Below are positions 1 through 10,045 of a DNA stretch of 64,000 nucleotides, one piece after another (positions within the stretch are counted from its first letter, which is position 1; each line of letters starts with the position of its first letter). The stretch covers positions 17,849,549 to 17,913,548 of the forward strand of contig JAVIAB010000160.1 in NCBI GenBank assembly GCA_032433765.1, read 5' to 3'. Both the position numbers and the translations under genes were made by a program. Below the pieces are notes generated by a model. It had not been told where the DNA came from, did not search any database, and saw only the letters and a program-made list of their open reading frames with translations. The DNA comes from Megaustenia siamemsis (Eukaryota > Mollusca > Gastropoda > Stylommatophora > Ariophantidae).

Positions 1-1181
1 GGCATGGCACATGATTATAATGTAATGTTATGTTTATGTTGCAAATACGTAAGGGTGCACCTAGTTTTGTTTTTTAATGTTACGTGTATGTATGGCGGTT
101 TGAGAAAAGTTATAGTTAGTTCATAAAAGGCCGTCTAGCTCGGCTGCGTGTAGGTTTGCTCTACAACATTCAGATGGCTTGCCAATGTTGTCTGGGGTGA
201 GATGCAGTTTATATCTTACTGGAGATTCCGTAATAGAGGTCGCGTGCGCAGCATATGAGGTTTTTTTTTAAATATTCATTAGTTCAGAGTGAAAAAAAAA
301 ACACATTGGACATTGAGCTATGTCTAACGCTATACCTGTTGTATCAACCAATTAGAATGATATTTCAATGCAAAGAATGACTAGCGGGTGTCCATTAGTA
401 GCCACAAGCTGTTTCACTTCAGTTTTTGTACTACTATTGCCACTAACATATTTTAATGTCTGGATAACTCATGGAGGTGATGCTATGAAAAGACATATAT
501 TTTTTAATGATTAGCCTGAAGCACATACCATTAAAACGAAAACAGTTGACATTCTATCGCATACAAACGCTGTCACAAACACATAGTTACATTTAAACAG
601 TTATAAACCGTACAATAGTAGACAACAGACACTGCGTGACATATACACGATTACCATAAAACACTTTAACAAAAAGCACTCAATTATACACAATAAACGC
701 ACTTAATAGCATATACACGGCTGCACAGACAGAAACACAGTCGGCGTCATCCCAGTGTTAACCATCAAGACACTATTTCTAACTTCTAAAGTAAAACGAT
801 ACTTAACCCAGGAAACTTATGCAGGCAAAACTCAACAATATTAAGTCACATCACCGGAAGGAATCAAGTAGCTAGCCATGCCGTAAAACTCCAACTATGT
901 TGGCATTTCATTATTATTCTTGTGCATTTTTCTCTTTTTTTTTTTTTTTAAATTATAACAAAACATTATGTTGTAGCCTTCCGAAGAACAGTGGGAAATG
1001 AAACTATAATTCTCTTAACTTTAGAGGAAAGGAGCTAAAAGTTGCATCATTTATTTTTACCAAAGTAAAAGGAACAAACGATTGCCGTTCAAAAGTTGTA
1101 AAAATGTGTTCATTCTGTGGTAGGATCTGTCTATCAAACATTGGCATATTCAGTCACCAGTAAAGCTGCTTAAAAAAACAG
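1..1181. other. AT-rich sequence, no feature recognised
   Basis: No long open frame, transposon motif or tandem repeat was found here, apart from short homopolymer runs such as the T tract near 930-950. It could be intron or intergenic DNA. Confidence 0.6.
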
Positions 1182-1462
<281 letters not shown>

Positions 1463-1829
1463 TGACCTTTCGAGCCGTAGACAGCCCATAGGGTGTAGAC
1501 CAAGATACTCCTCCTCTTATCTGAATTTTTGTTCTAGCAGTTTTCAATTCTTTTAAAGATATTTTATCAAATCTCGCCATTTGTCTCTGTTCTGTGCAAG
1601 CAGCTCTATCTCATTGAGGGAGCCGATTCCTGCTGCTTTTGCCTCTTTCATAAATGTTCTTCTCAGTGTATCTCTGGGTCTTCCTCTTTTCCTCTTAACT
1701 GTTGTTTCCCACATGAGGGCTTGCTTTGCTATTTGGGTATTATCTCTCCTCCTCACATGTCCAACATATGACCATCGTCTTTTCTTGATTACTGAAACTA
1801 TTAGTGGTTAATTGGCGATTTCTCTAATT
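1463..1829 (-). mobile_element. LINE-D 3' fragment (RT C-terminal region)
   Basis: This is a 5'-truncated non-LTR retrotransposon fragment. The minus-strand frame at 1553-1756 (67 codons) encodes the basic C-terminal tail typical of such ORF2 proteins, with KRKRGRPRDTLRRT followed by ALNEIELL-like and KWRDLIKYL sequence. It is clearly homologous to the copy at 22010-22524 on the plus strand. The 3' end feeds into the GATA microsatellite. The clade cannot be fixed from so short a piece. Confidence 0.8.
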
Positions 1830-1851
1830 TATATGTTTAACAGTAAAGGCA

Positions 1852-1982
1852 CAGATAAAGTACGAGACTTGAACCGGCGTCTTAGCACGCGAGTTTCCAC
1901 CCATATGTGCTCGGCCGCCTTTCCAGAAATGTTCATAGATCTCTATATAGTGTCGTCTCAAGCATCGAACATTATAGCAGTA
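1852..1982 (-). mobile_element. SINE-2 3' fragment
   Basis: Matches the 3' part of the longer SINE-2 copies at 3282-3600, 20345-20712 and 27049-27368, including the block TACGAGACTTGAACCGGCGT and the CCCATATGTGCTCGGCCGCC segment. The tRNA-like head is missing. It lies between LINE-D and SINE-1, so this is a cluster of truncated retroelements. Confidence 0.75.
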
Positions 1983-2003
1983 TTTAGCATAAGTTAAAAA
2001 AAA

Positions 2004-2250
2004 AAAACAGAACCCTATCGCGCCAAGTGCCGTAATGGAATATGATGTTAGAGACCATAATTGTTATTGACCTTCGGCCCATGAATTTTAGTGTAATGTG
2101 GTCGGTAGTACGCCCGTGCCGCTTTACTTTCCCACAAAAAATCCGGTACCCTTTTAAAGCTGGGTGAACTGGGCGCCGTCGATCAGGATCGAACCCGACC
2201 TCTTGTCTTTTGTAGGTCAATTAACTAACAACTGAGCTATCGCGGCTCCC
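2004..2250 (-). mobile_element. SINE-1, tRNA-derived
   Basis: Read on the minus strand it starts GGGAGCCGCGATAGCTCAG (end at 2250) and carries an A-box-like TAGCTCAGTTG and a B-box GGGTTCGATCC. These are internal RNA polymerase III promoter elements typical of tRNA-derived SINEs. The body includes the shared block around GGGTACCGGATT and the 3' ACGCCAC/TTGGCG segment seen in all other copies. The 5' head at 2250 runs directly into a 15-bp minisatellite whose unit resembles the head itself. Confidence 0.9.
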
Positions 2251-2690
2251 TATATCGAGGCTCCCTATATCGCGGCTCCCTATATCGAGGCTCCCTATAT
2301 CGAGGCTCCCTATATCGCGGCTCCCTATATCGAGGCTCCCTATATCGAGGCTCCCTATATCGCGGCTCCCTATATCGAGGCTCCCTATATCGAGGCTCCC
2401 TATATCGCGGCTCCCTATATCGAGGCTCCCTATATCGAGGCTCCCTATATCGCGGCTCCCTATATCGAGGCTCCCTATATCGAGGCTCCCTATATCGAGG
2501 CTCCCTATATCGAGGCTCCCTATATCGAGGCTCCCTATATCGAGGCTCCCTATATCGAGGCTCCCTATATCGAGGCTCCCTATATCGAGGCTCCCTATAT
2601 CGAGGCTCCCTATATCGAGGCTCCCTATATCGAGGCTCCCTATATCGAGGCTCCCTATATCGAGGCTCCCTATATCGAGGCTCCCTATAT
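2251..2690. repeat. 15-bp minisatellite expanded from the SINE-1 head
   Basis: About 29 copies of a 15-bp unit, GGCTCCCTATATCGA or GGCTCCCTATATCGC. The first half has a regular three-unit order (one CGC unit, then two CGA units; CGC at 2266, 2311, 2356, 2401, 2446). After about 2461 all units are CGA. The unit matches the first ~12 bases of the adjacent SINE-1 on the minus strand (GGGAGCCGCGAT). An open minus-strand frame of repeating YREPR exists only because 15 is divisible by three. Confidence 0.97.
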
Positions 2691-2781
2691 AGCATACAGC
2701 ACTAATATATTACCAAACTACTGACAAATTATGATTGCTTCAATCGTCTGTCAAGACATCAAAGACCATACCAGTTGCAAA

Positions 2782-3217
2782 CAACTTCCGTTCAATATGA
2801 CGGATAGGCGACAGGAACAATTGAGGCTCAGTCTAAAAAGTGTTCCTTGCTGCGGTTTCCTCATATTTCAAGTCAGGCTTGCTGCCGTAGCTACTGAGTT
2901 TAGTGCTCTGTGGACACCGTGAGCTGTGTTTTTCATCCGTGTCGTGTTTCGATATTTCGAATGATTACGGTGAATGATGATATCGTACGACGAACGACAG
3001 TTCAACTGCGTTCATTTTTGGTGCCGCGTGGTCTTACATCTTTTGGCGTGTGCTGTAGCTGCTATGACAGGGACTGCAGCTACATTTCTTTGTTTGGATC
3101 CTTCAATGAGATGAGATATTAATTCGAATTATTTCACTGACACTGGCGGTTGAGCAATTAGGAATTTTCATTCATTTGCAGTGATACCGGGGTTTTTGAC
3201 TAACTACAACTACGTGA
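2782..3217 (+). mobile_element. R1 dispersed repeat, copy 1
   Basis: About 430 bp, homologous along its length to 9601-10036. Shared blocks include AATATG(A/G)CGGATAGGCG near the start, AGTGCTCTGTGGACACCGTG in the middle and GCAGTGATACCGGGG near the end. No RT, transposase or tRNA-like head is seen, so the class is unknown. This copy is flanked by a 44-bp direct repeat (2738-2781 and 3221-3264, one mismatch seen). That is far longer than usual target-site duplications. Confidence 0.75.
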
Positions 3218-3281
3218 CTCCTTCAATCGTCTGTCAAGACATCAAAGACCATAGCAGTTGCAAAACCAAGGAAACGCGTGA

Positions 3282-3600
3282 AGGTAAAGGTCAAGTACGA
3301 GACTTGAACCGGCGTCTTAGCTCGCGAGTTTCCACCCATATGTGCTCGGCCGCCTATCCAGAAATGTTCGGAGATTTCTGGATAATGTCGTTTCAAGCAT
3401 CGAATCTCAGATGCGAGGCGACATTCCTCACCTTCCCAGAGTAATACCCTGGTACCCATTTCTGCCAACGGCTGGGTCGACCGTGGGGGTATTATTTTTT
3501 TTCCCCAACCACGAGTACAACTCACACTGCTCCCAGCGGGAATCGAACACGGGTTGTCCGAACGTCGGTAGTCCAGTCGGGTGGTTTTCCCAGCTAGGCC
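3282..3600 (-). mobile_element. SINE-2, nearly complete
   Basis: Read on the minus strand it has a tRNA-like head with A-box-like TAGCTGGGAAAACCACCC and B-box GTGTTCGATTCCC. This is followed by a body with TCGACCCAGCCGTTGGCAGA and a 3' end ACTTGACC near the tail. The same layout occurs at 20345-20712 (plus) and 27049-27368 (minus). The 5' end is next to a C homopolymer. Confidence 0.85.
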
Positions 3601-3616
3601 CCCCCCCCCCCCCCCA
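3598..3616. repeat. Poly-C tract
   Basis: A run of about 17 C at the junction of SINE-2 and downstream sequence. It may mark the SINE 5' end, which starts with G on the minus strand and could have slipped. Confidence 0.8.
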
Positions 3617-4028
3617 AACGCGTATAGTAGTTAAGTATTTGCTAGGGTTTCATTAAACCCTACTCACAAGGGATCCAAAACTATAACAGGGATTACAATG
3701 ATGTGGACAAGGAAGGAAGAATAAATGTTGGACTCAAACATGAATGTGTAATCATGAACAACTGAAGCATAGACAGACTACATCATATTTGGTGCGTTCT
3801 TATAATGATGGCCACGGATAGAGCAAATGGTTTGTTTGGAGACGTAGATTTTTGTGACACATTAACTCTTTTAGTACGGAAGGTTTTTATAAATGTAGCG
3901 GTGGGGATTTTAGGAACACAATTTATCATGTTTTTAAATATTAATCTGCATGTTTATATTTATCTAACACCGAACATATTATATATGAATTTTTTAGATA
4001 ATTAAACAAAGAATTAGATTTCACCAAT
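3617..4028. other. AT-rich sequence, no feature recognised
   Basis: No repeat family or credible coding sequence was recognised in this stretch between SINE-2 and LINE-C. Confidence 0.5.
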
Positions 4029-4512
4029 ACCAAGATCACCATCATCATCATCATCATCATGTGCCGTACCGGTTGGCGTTGGCGATCATGTCCTTCCACA
4101 ATCTTCTATCCACAGTGCATCGTATGAGTTCTGTTGTTGACTGTTTTCCATGCCATGACACCAAGCTATCCAGTATTTTCTCTCATTGTCGTCCGCGATC
4201 TCTCTTTCCTTTTATTTTGCAAGTTGTAACCAAGTATTCCAACTTTCCTCTTCTCATGATGTGCCTATAAAACGTTGATTGCTTCTTTCTGATGTTTTTT
4301 AAGAGCTCCCTTTTTTGGCCTCTTTGAGAACTTTCTCATTGGTCTTTTTAGCTGTCCAGTGAACTTTCAACATTCTTCTGAGAAATCCCATCTCTGTGGC
4401 CTCTAATCGTCTTCTCATTTGTCTGTCTATTGTCCATGATTCAGTTCCATAGGTCAGAATTGGTTCTATATAGCATGGATGAACTAAGATGATAACAAGA
4501 TGATACACGACA
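4029..4512 (-). mobile_element. LINE-C 3' fragment with (CAT)n tail
   Basis: The minus strand reads RT C-terminal sequence with the LTYGTESWTIDRQMRRRLEA motif (frame 4299-4508), then decayed sequence, ending in an ATG/CAT repeat at about 4033-4060. Motif LLYG(C/S/T)E(S/T)W is characteristic of the region downstream of the RT fingers-palm domain in RTE-like and related LINEs. The homologous plus-strand copy is at 11356-11816. Frames are broken, so it is a dead 5'-truncated copy. Confidence 0.8.
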
Positions 4513-4628
4513 TATTAAAAGAATATGGTTTGATGACAGTTTACACTAGTCAAATTGAGAGTGACGCACTGTGTGGCTAAACGTACATGACCGAAATTTG
4601 TATGACGCATGGTGCGTCGGTACGTATG

Positions 4629-4856
4629 GTAGACACAACAGCCTACTAAAAGTAATTTTGTAAAGGATAATACACGGTAAAAAAAGGTAGGGGCAGACCA
4701 AGACTAACGTTGACGAGTAACAACAGCACAAGATGGGCAAGTCAGCCTATGGCAAAATGCACTATCAAAGAACAAGAGCGAAATGGCGCTCCATGGTAGC
4801 CAACATTCTTTGCGGAGACGGCACTCAATGATAATGGCGATGATGATGAAGACGCT
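4629..4856 (+). mobile_element. LINE-B 3' fragment
   Basis: Homologous to the 3' end of LINE-B at 18681-19046 and 36063-36577. It shares ACAACAGCCTACTAAAAGTA, a GGGGCAGACCAAGACTAAC block (Arg/Pro-rich tail) and the terminal GCGCTCCATGGTAGCCAAC segment. It ends in a GATGATGATG tail. Frames are broken. Confidence 0.8.
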
Positions 4857-5090
4857 GCAAAGGTACTCAAACATTGGTTACTTTCATCCAATCCTTATTA
4901 AGGACAAGAAGAAACGTGTCTACGATTTGAGAGGAATATATGTCAGAACAATACATTCATTTTAGCACGACATATCCGTTAAAAATAATTTGTATCATTA
5001 TAGGGTTTGCCTTCCCCAGAATGTGTTAGTTCCAGTCTACCTATTAGAAGTCCGTGGCTCTATTTCTTCATTAACGTTTGCGTTCATCTG

Positions 5091-5390
5091 GTGCCGTCTC
5101 CACATCGAAGGTTGGCTACAATGGAGTGTCATTCATTCTTTTGGTGTCGTCTCCACATCGAAGGTTGACTACAATGGAGCGTCTTTCATTCTTTTGGTGT
5201 CGTCTCCACATTGAAGGTTGGCTACAATGGAGCGTCATTCATTCTTTTGGTGACGTCTCCACATTGAAGTTTGGCTACCATGGAGTGCCATTCATCATGG
5301 AGGGGGGGGGGGGGCGTCTCCATATCAAAGGTTGGCTACCATGAAGCGTCATTTTACTCTGTCTCTTGTTTTGATAGTGCACGTTGTCCG
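5091..5390 (-). repeat. 53-bp tandem array of a LINE-B 3' end
   Basis: Five copies of a segment reading CGTCTCCACATCGAAGGTTG and onward; the CGTCTCC starts fall at 5095, 5148, 5201, 5254 and 5315. The spacing is 53 bp, except for the last, which is interrupted by a G run near 5302-5314. The segment is the reverse complement of the last part of LINE-B, with its GCTCCATGGTAGCCAACCTT and GATGTGGAGACGG blocks. The right end continues into ordinary LINE-B sequence to about 5390. The array therefore looks like a tandem amplification of a LINE 3' end in place. Confidence 0.85.
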
Positions 5391-5536
5391 AGATGATGTT
5401 TAGAAGGTCGTTATATCTCTTCACATGAACAACACATTTCAGTAGCCTTTTGACATTTCATCTTTCGCTCAACAAACATTCTTTTACTTGTTCCCTTATT
5501 TAAAAAAAAACGTTAAATGAAAGTACTTGCGTTGTG

Positions 5537-5697
5537 TTTACAGAAAATTAGGATATCTGTACGTGATAAAGAGGACGGGGAAGGCATGGTACGAACTTTA
5601 TAAAATGGCAAGAAACAGGACGGCTTGGAAAGTGTTTATTGAAAACCTATGCTCTACAGGGGTTGAAGTAGAAGAGGAAGAAGAAGAAGAAGAAGAG
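5537..5697 (+). mobile_element. LINE-R 3' end with (GAA)n tail
   Basis: Encodes a fragment matching the extreme C-terminus of the LINE-R protein: ARNRTAWKVFIENLCSTG here against the equivalent downstream frame at about 6552-6640. It ends in a GAAGAAGAA tail. It is a short 5'-truncated insertion of the same or a close RTE-like family as the large copy nearby, on the opposite strand. Confidence 0.8.
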
Positions 5698-6527
5698 TCT
5701 ACGTTTTTATCAAAACCGCGCGCACAGACAACTTGGAAGTTCTCAAACAATATGACAACTAATCACTGGAGCTAAAGAGCTCTTAAATGTATTGTACGTT
5801 GTTAGCAACTATACGATTTCTCCAAATGTTGTTTTCTCTCCCTCTCTAGCATATAGAGGTCATTGGGTTATCTTAGATAAGCATTCTAATAGACATTGGA
5901 GATCCACTTTCTAGAGGTACAAGTGAGAACATGTACAATTTGTTGCTGTGACAAGACGTCTGTAAAATGTTAATAGATTGAAGGTTTGAATCATTGGAGC
6001 TGACATCTGCTTCGGCCAGGCAATGTGCAGAGTGTGTTATCAAAACAGACTGGGTGTGCTACGAAGCTGTTTTGTCTCGGTAGTGATGGTGATGTCGTAA
6101 AGGCGGAGTTGTGTAATAGGCAGGTTATAGTCGCTGTGTTGTGTTGGTGAAGTTGGTGCCTGAGTAAAGGGACAGTCATGGGACAGTAGACTGAAAATGG
6201 TGAGACCGCCTTGGTGATTTCATGGTGATGAAATCGCAGTGGTGGTGAAATCGCAGCATAGTGGTAACATTTCAATGATGATGCCGTATTCTCGATGTGG
6301 AAATACATTTTTGTGGAGTTCAGGCAGTAGGAACAAAATTAAAGAAAATAAAAAGCCGGTGTTAAAATTGTAGAGTTTGAGTCAGACAAGAGTGGTCACG
6401 GTTGTTTGTAACTGAATCTTTAGATGATTTTCTTATCTTTGTCCTTCCACCAAGATAAAATACACACTATTCTTCTATTATACATTTCAAGTGATTAGAA
6501 GAAGGTGCACGTTGATATTTTAAAAGA
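5698..6527. other. Unassigned sequence
   Basis: No credible gene, tRNA-like head or tandem repeat was seen. The 105-codon minus-strand frame at 5991-6308 is low in recognisable features and is not called. Confidence 0.5.
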
Positions 6528-6540
6528 AAGGTGTGTGCTT

Positions 6541-9489
6541 CTTCTACCTTTTAGCTCCCAGTGGAGCATAGGTCTTCAACAAACACTTTCCAAGTCGTTC
6601 TGTTTTTTGCAATTCTTTTAAGATCATTCCATGTCTTCCCCATCATCTTCATCTCTGCTTCAATCTGTCTTCTCCAAGAATTCCTTGGTCTTCCTCTTTG
6701 TCTTTTCCCCTGGGGATTCCAAAAAGGGCCTGTTGTGTAATACTCTCAGTTGGTTTCCGTAGTGTGTGTCCTATCCATCGCCATCGTCTTCGCTGTATTT
6801 CTTTATCCACTGGTATTTGACCGGTACATTTCCATAATTCCACGTTTGTGACTTTGTCCTGCCATTTCCATCCCTTTATTCTGCGCAAGCATCCATTAAT
6901 GAAAGTCTGTACCTTCGTGATTGTCAATTTTGTTATTCTCCATGTTTCACAGCCATATAATAGAACCGACTTAACATTGGAGTTGAAAATTTGTATTTTT
7001 GTATTTAGCCTAATTTCTTTGGATTTCCATATGTTTCCCAGTGCAATGAAAGCTCCTCTTGCTTTTGATATCCTTATTTTGGTATCGTTTTCTGTTCCTC
7101 CCTCTTTATCTATATTACTGCCCAGATATATATAAGATTGTACGTCTAGTAGAGGTATTTCTCCTAGTTTTATTTGGTTATTGCCAACTGCATTAATTCT
7201 CATAATGTTGGTCTTATCTCTATTAATCTTTAGTCCTAGCTGTTGTGATCTCTCATCTAATATACTCATTTTATCTTGCATCTGTTGGTGGCTGTGTGAT
7301 AGGAGAGCTATGTCATCAGCAAAGTCTAAATCATCAAGTTGTTTGGTCAGTGACCACTGGATCCCATTTCTGTTGTTTTGAGTTATTTTCATAATCCAAT
7401 CTATGGCCAGTAGAAAGAGAAATGGAGACAGAAGGCATCCTTGCCTTACTCCTGTTCTTATTTCAAATGCTTCTGTAAGCTGTCCTTCATGCACCACACT
7501 ACATTTTGTTCCTTCATACATTGTTTTTATCAGGTTAATAAACTTTATGGGGATTCCATAATGACTCAGCAACTTCCAAAGCATTCTTCTGTCTAAACTA
7601 TCAAATGCCTTTTCGTAATCTATGAATCCAATATAAAGTGGGGATTTTAGTTCTAAACTTTGTTCAACTATTATACGTAGAGTAGTTATTTGATCAGCAC
7701 ATGATCTGTTCTTCCTAAAACCTGCTTGTTCATCTCTCAAGTGTTTCTCTATAGCCTCTTTTAGTCTCTCCAGAATGATTCTGCCTAATATTTTTCCTGG
7801 CACTGATAGTAGCATAATTCCCCTATAATTTGTGCACTCCTGTAAACTTCCTTTCTTTGGTAGTTTGATCATATAACCTTCTCTCCAGTCTTTAGGTATT
7901 TCTTCCCTCTCCCAAATTTTATCCAATAGATTATGTAACATCTTGGTAGAGGTGATAATATCTGCTTTGATGGCTTCCGAAGGAATTTCATCTGGTCCTG
8001 TGGCTTTACCATCTTTTAACAGTTTGATGGCTTTCATTATTTCTTCTTTGCTTGGTTTTCCGCAGTTAACGTGTAATTCTTCTTCTGCTGGTAGTATATC
8101 TGGAGGATTATTTGAGCCAGGTCTGTTCAAAAGTTCTTCAAAGTGCTCCTTCCATCTCTCCATTTGTTCCTTTATATTACTAAGCAGATTTCCTTTCTTA
8201 TCTTTGATAAAGGCGTTGATCTGTTTGTATTTTCCACCTAATTTCTTTGTGCTGTTGTACAGTTCTTTCATATTCCCTTTATTTGCTGCTTCTTCTGCCT
8301 CTTTAGCTAATTCATCTATATATTTCCTCTTATCCCTTTTAATGCATCTTCTCACTTCTTTGTTCACCTCTGTGTAAGCTTCCTGTGTCTTGGCTTTATT
8401 ACTTCTTGTTTTGCTTTTATTTATGTCTGCTTTCTTGTTCTTTCTTTCTTTAATTTTATCCAGGGTCTCTGCTGTCATCCATGCCTTATTCTGGCGTTCT
8501 CTTTTCCCCAGTGTTTCTTCGCATGTCTCTTTCCATATATTTTTTACCTGTTTCCAATGATCTTCTATATTTATTGTATTTTCTAGTTGTTGGAGGACTT
8601 GGTATTTGTTTGATATTGTGACTGCGAATTTATCTTTAATTCCTTGTTCTTTAAGAAACCCTACATTGAAATACGTTCTGCCCTTATTCGTTGTAGTATA
8701 CCTTTTTAATTTAATTTTAAGTTTGGCTAACAGAAGATGATGATCAGAAGCTATATCTGCCCCTCTATATACTTTTACATCCTGTAAGGATGACTTAAAC
8801 TTATTATTAATACATATGTGATCAATTTGATTTTCCGTTCTATGATCTGGTGACACCCATGTAGCTTTGTGTATTCTTTTATGTTGGAATATTGTTCCTC
8901 CTAGGCTCATTTGATTAAGGGCGCAGAAATTCACAAATATCTCTCCATTCTCGTTTATATCTCCAAGTCCATGTTTTCCCATAATCTCTTCAAAGCCTCT
9001 GTTGTCTGATCCTACCTTAGCATTTAGGTCTCCCATCAAGATTATAATATCCTTGGCTCGTCTTGCATCCATCTGGCATTGTAGCTGTTTATAAAAATCA
9101 TCTTTAACTGAGTCATCTTTATCGTTGGTTGGTGCATAGCATTGTATAATGTGTAATTTTATTTTGTTTTTGGTTGTTCTAAATGTTGCTCTCACCAGTC
9201 TTGGTCCCACTGCCTCCCATTCTATTAGTGTCTTCTGTGCATTCTTTGATAGCATTATAGCTACCCCTTCGCTATGTTGTGCTCCTGGTTCCTGGTGTCC
9301 TGATGATAAAATCATCTCCCCTGTATTCAATTTTATTCTCTCCGCTCCCAGCCATCTTGTTTCACACATTCCCAGAATATCTATCTTGTAGTTGTTCATT
9401 TCTGCTGCCACTTGTGTCGCTTTTCCCTGTTCGTTAAGGGTACGAACATTCCAGGTGCCAATTCTGGATGATTTCCTGGTAGACAAAGG
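6541..9489 (-). mobile_element. LINE-R, RTE-like non-LTR retrotransposon
   Basis: A 2,949-bp insertion flanked by a perfect 13-bp duplication AAGGTGTGTGCTT at 6528-6540 and 9490-9502, the target-site duplication expected from target-primed reverse transcription. It contains one long frame with an apurinic-type endonuclease and a reverse transcriptase. The sense 3' end reads GGAGCTAAAAGGTAGAAGAAG, a short GAA-type tail. The sense 5' end falls just before the endonuclease domain, so any 5' UTR and protein N-terminus are missing. The short insertion at 5537-5697 is a relative. Confidence 0.93.
6649..9486 (-). pseudogene. LINE-R endonuclease-reverse transcriptase ORF, frameshifted near the C-terminus
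   Basis: 945 codons; the first codon at 9486 is TTG, so the true start was probably lost by 5' truncation. Endonuclease, about residues 8-255: RIGTWNVRTL; the catalytic Glu in CETRW (E42); GDLNAKVG (D153, N155); NQIDHICI (D222, H223); and SDHH (D248, H249). Reverse transcriptase, about 480-780: GKATGPDEIP; NYRGIMLLSV; QAGFRKNRSCADQI; motif A FIDYEKAFDSLD (D623); GVRQGCLLSP; the catalytic FADD (residues 722-725); and GLKINRDKT. Downstream are LLYGCETW and the basic RRRWRWIGHTLRK. All catalytic residues are present. Near residue 928 the frame leaves the family consensus at the T run 6703-6706 (A run in sense). The Arg/Pro-rich tail then continues in the neighbouring frame to the LCSTG end near 6560, so a 1-base deletion truncated the tail. 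The protein would cut target DNA and prime cDNA synthesis on it. Confidence 0.9.
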
Positions 9490-9600
9490 AAGGTGTGTGC
9501 TTAAAGATCGAATATTGCATCGACAAAACTCTCAGATTTACCAATCTTTGATCTTCTTGTTACGAGCATTAACTACTAAAATAGTATAAAGAAATACTTA

Positions 9601-10036
9601 GGACTTCCGGTCAATATGGCGGATAGGCGGTAAGGACCATTCAGGCTCAGCATAAAAAGTGTTCCCTGTTGCAGTTTCCTTATATTCCAGGTCCGGCCTG
9701 AAACCGGAGCTACTGAGTTTAGTGCTCTGTGGACACCGTGAGCTGTGTACTTTATCCGAATCGTGTTTCGATGTTCCGATTGCTTACGATGAATGATGAT
9801 ATCGTGCGACGAAGGACAGTTCAGCTGCGTTCACTTACGGTGCTGCTTGGCCATATTACTTTTGTTGTGTGTTTTTATCTGCTATGATGGGGACTGCAAC
9901 TGCCTTTCTATGTTTAGATCTTTTGATGAGATGAGTTTTAATTCGGATGATTGCACTAGCACGGGCGGTTGAGCAGTTATAGATTTTAATTCGTTTGCAG
10001 TGATACCGGGGCCTTCGAGTAACAATAACCATAAAC
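9601..10036 (+). mobile_element. R1 dispersed repeat, copy 2
   Basis: A 436-bp element flanked by AAATACTTA at 9592-9600 and 10037-10045, a perfect 9-bp target-site duplication. It starts GGACTTCCGGTCAATATGGC and ends with an AAC/ACC-rich tail. It is homologous to 2782-3217 and, over its first ~80 bp, to 18427-18508 (minus). No transposase, RT or convincing pol III boxes are seen. The short A-rich tail and the duplication suggest mobilisation by a LINE, but the class is unproven. Confidence 0.78.
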
Positions 10037-10045
10037 AAATACTTA

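Noticed and set aside
2237..2695. 152-codon frame of repeating YREPR
   Set aside because: Artefact of the 15-bp minisatellite; there is no sequence outside the repeat.
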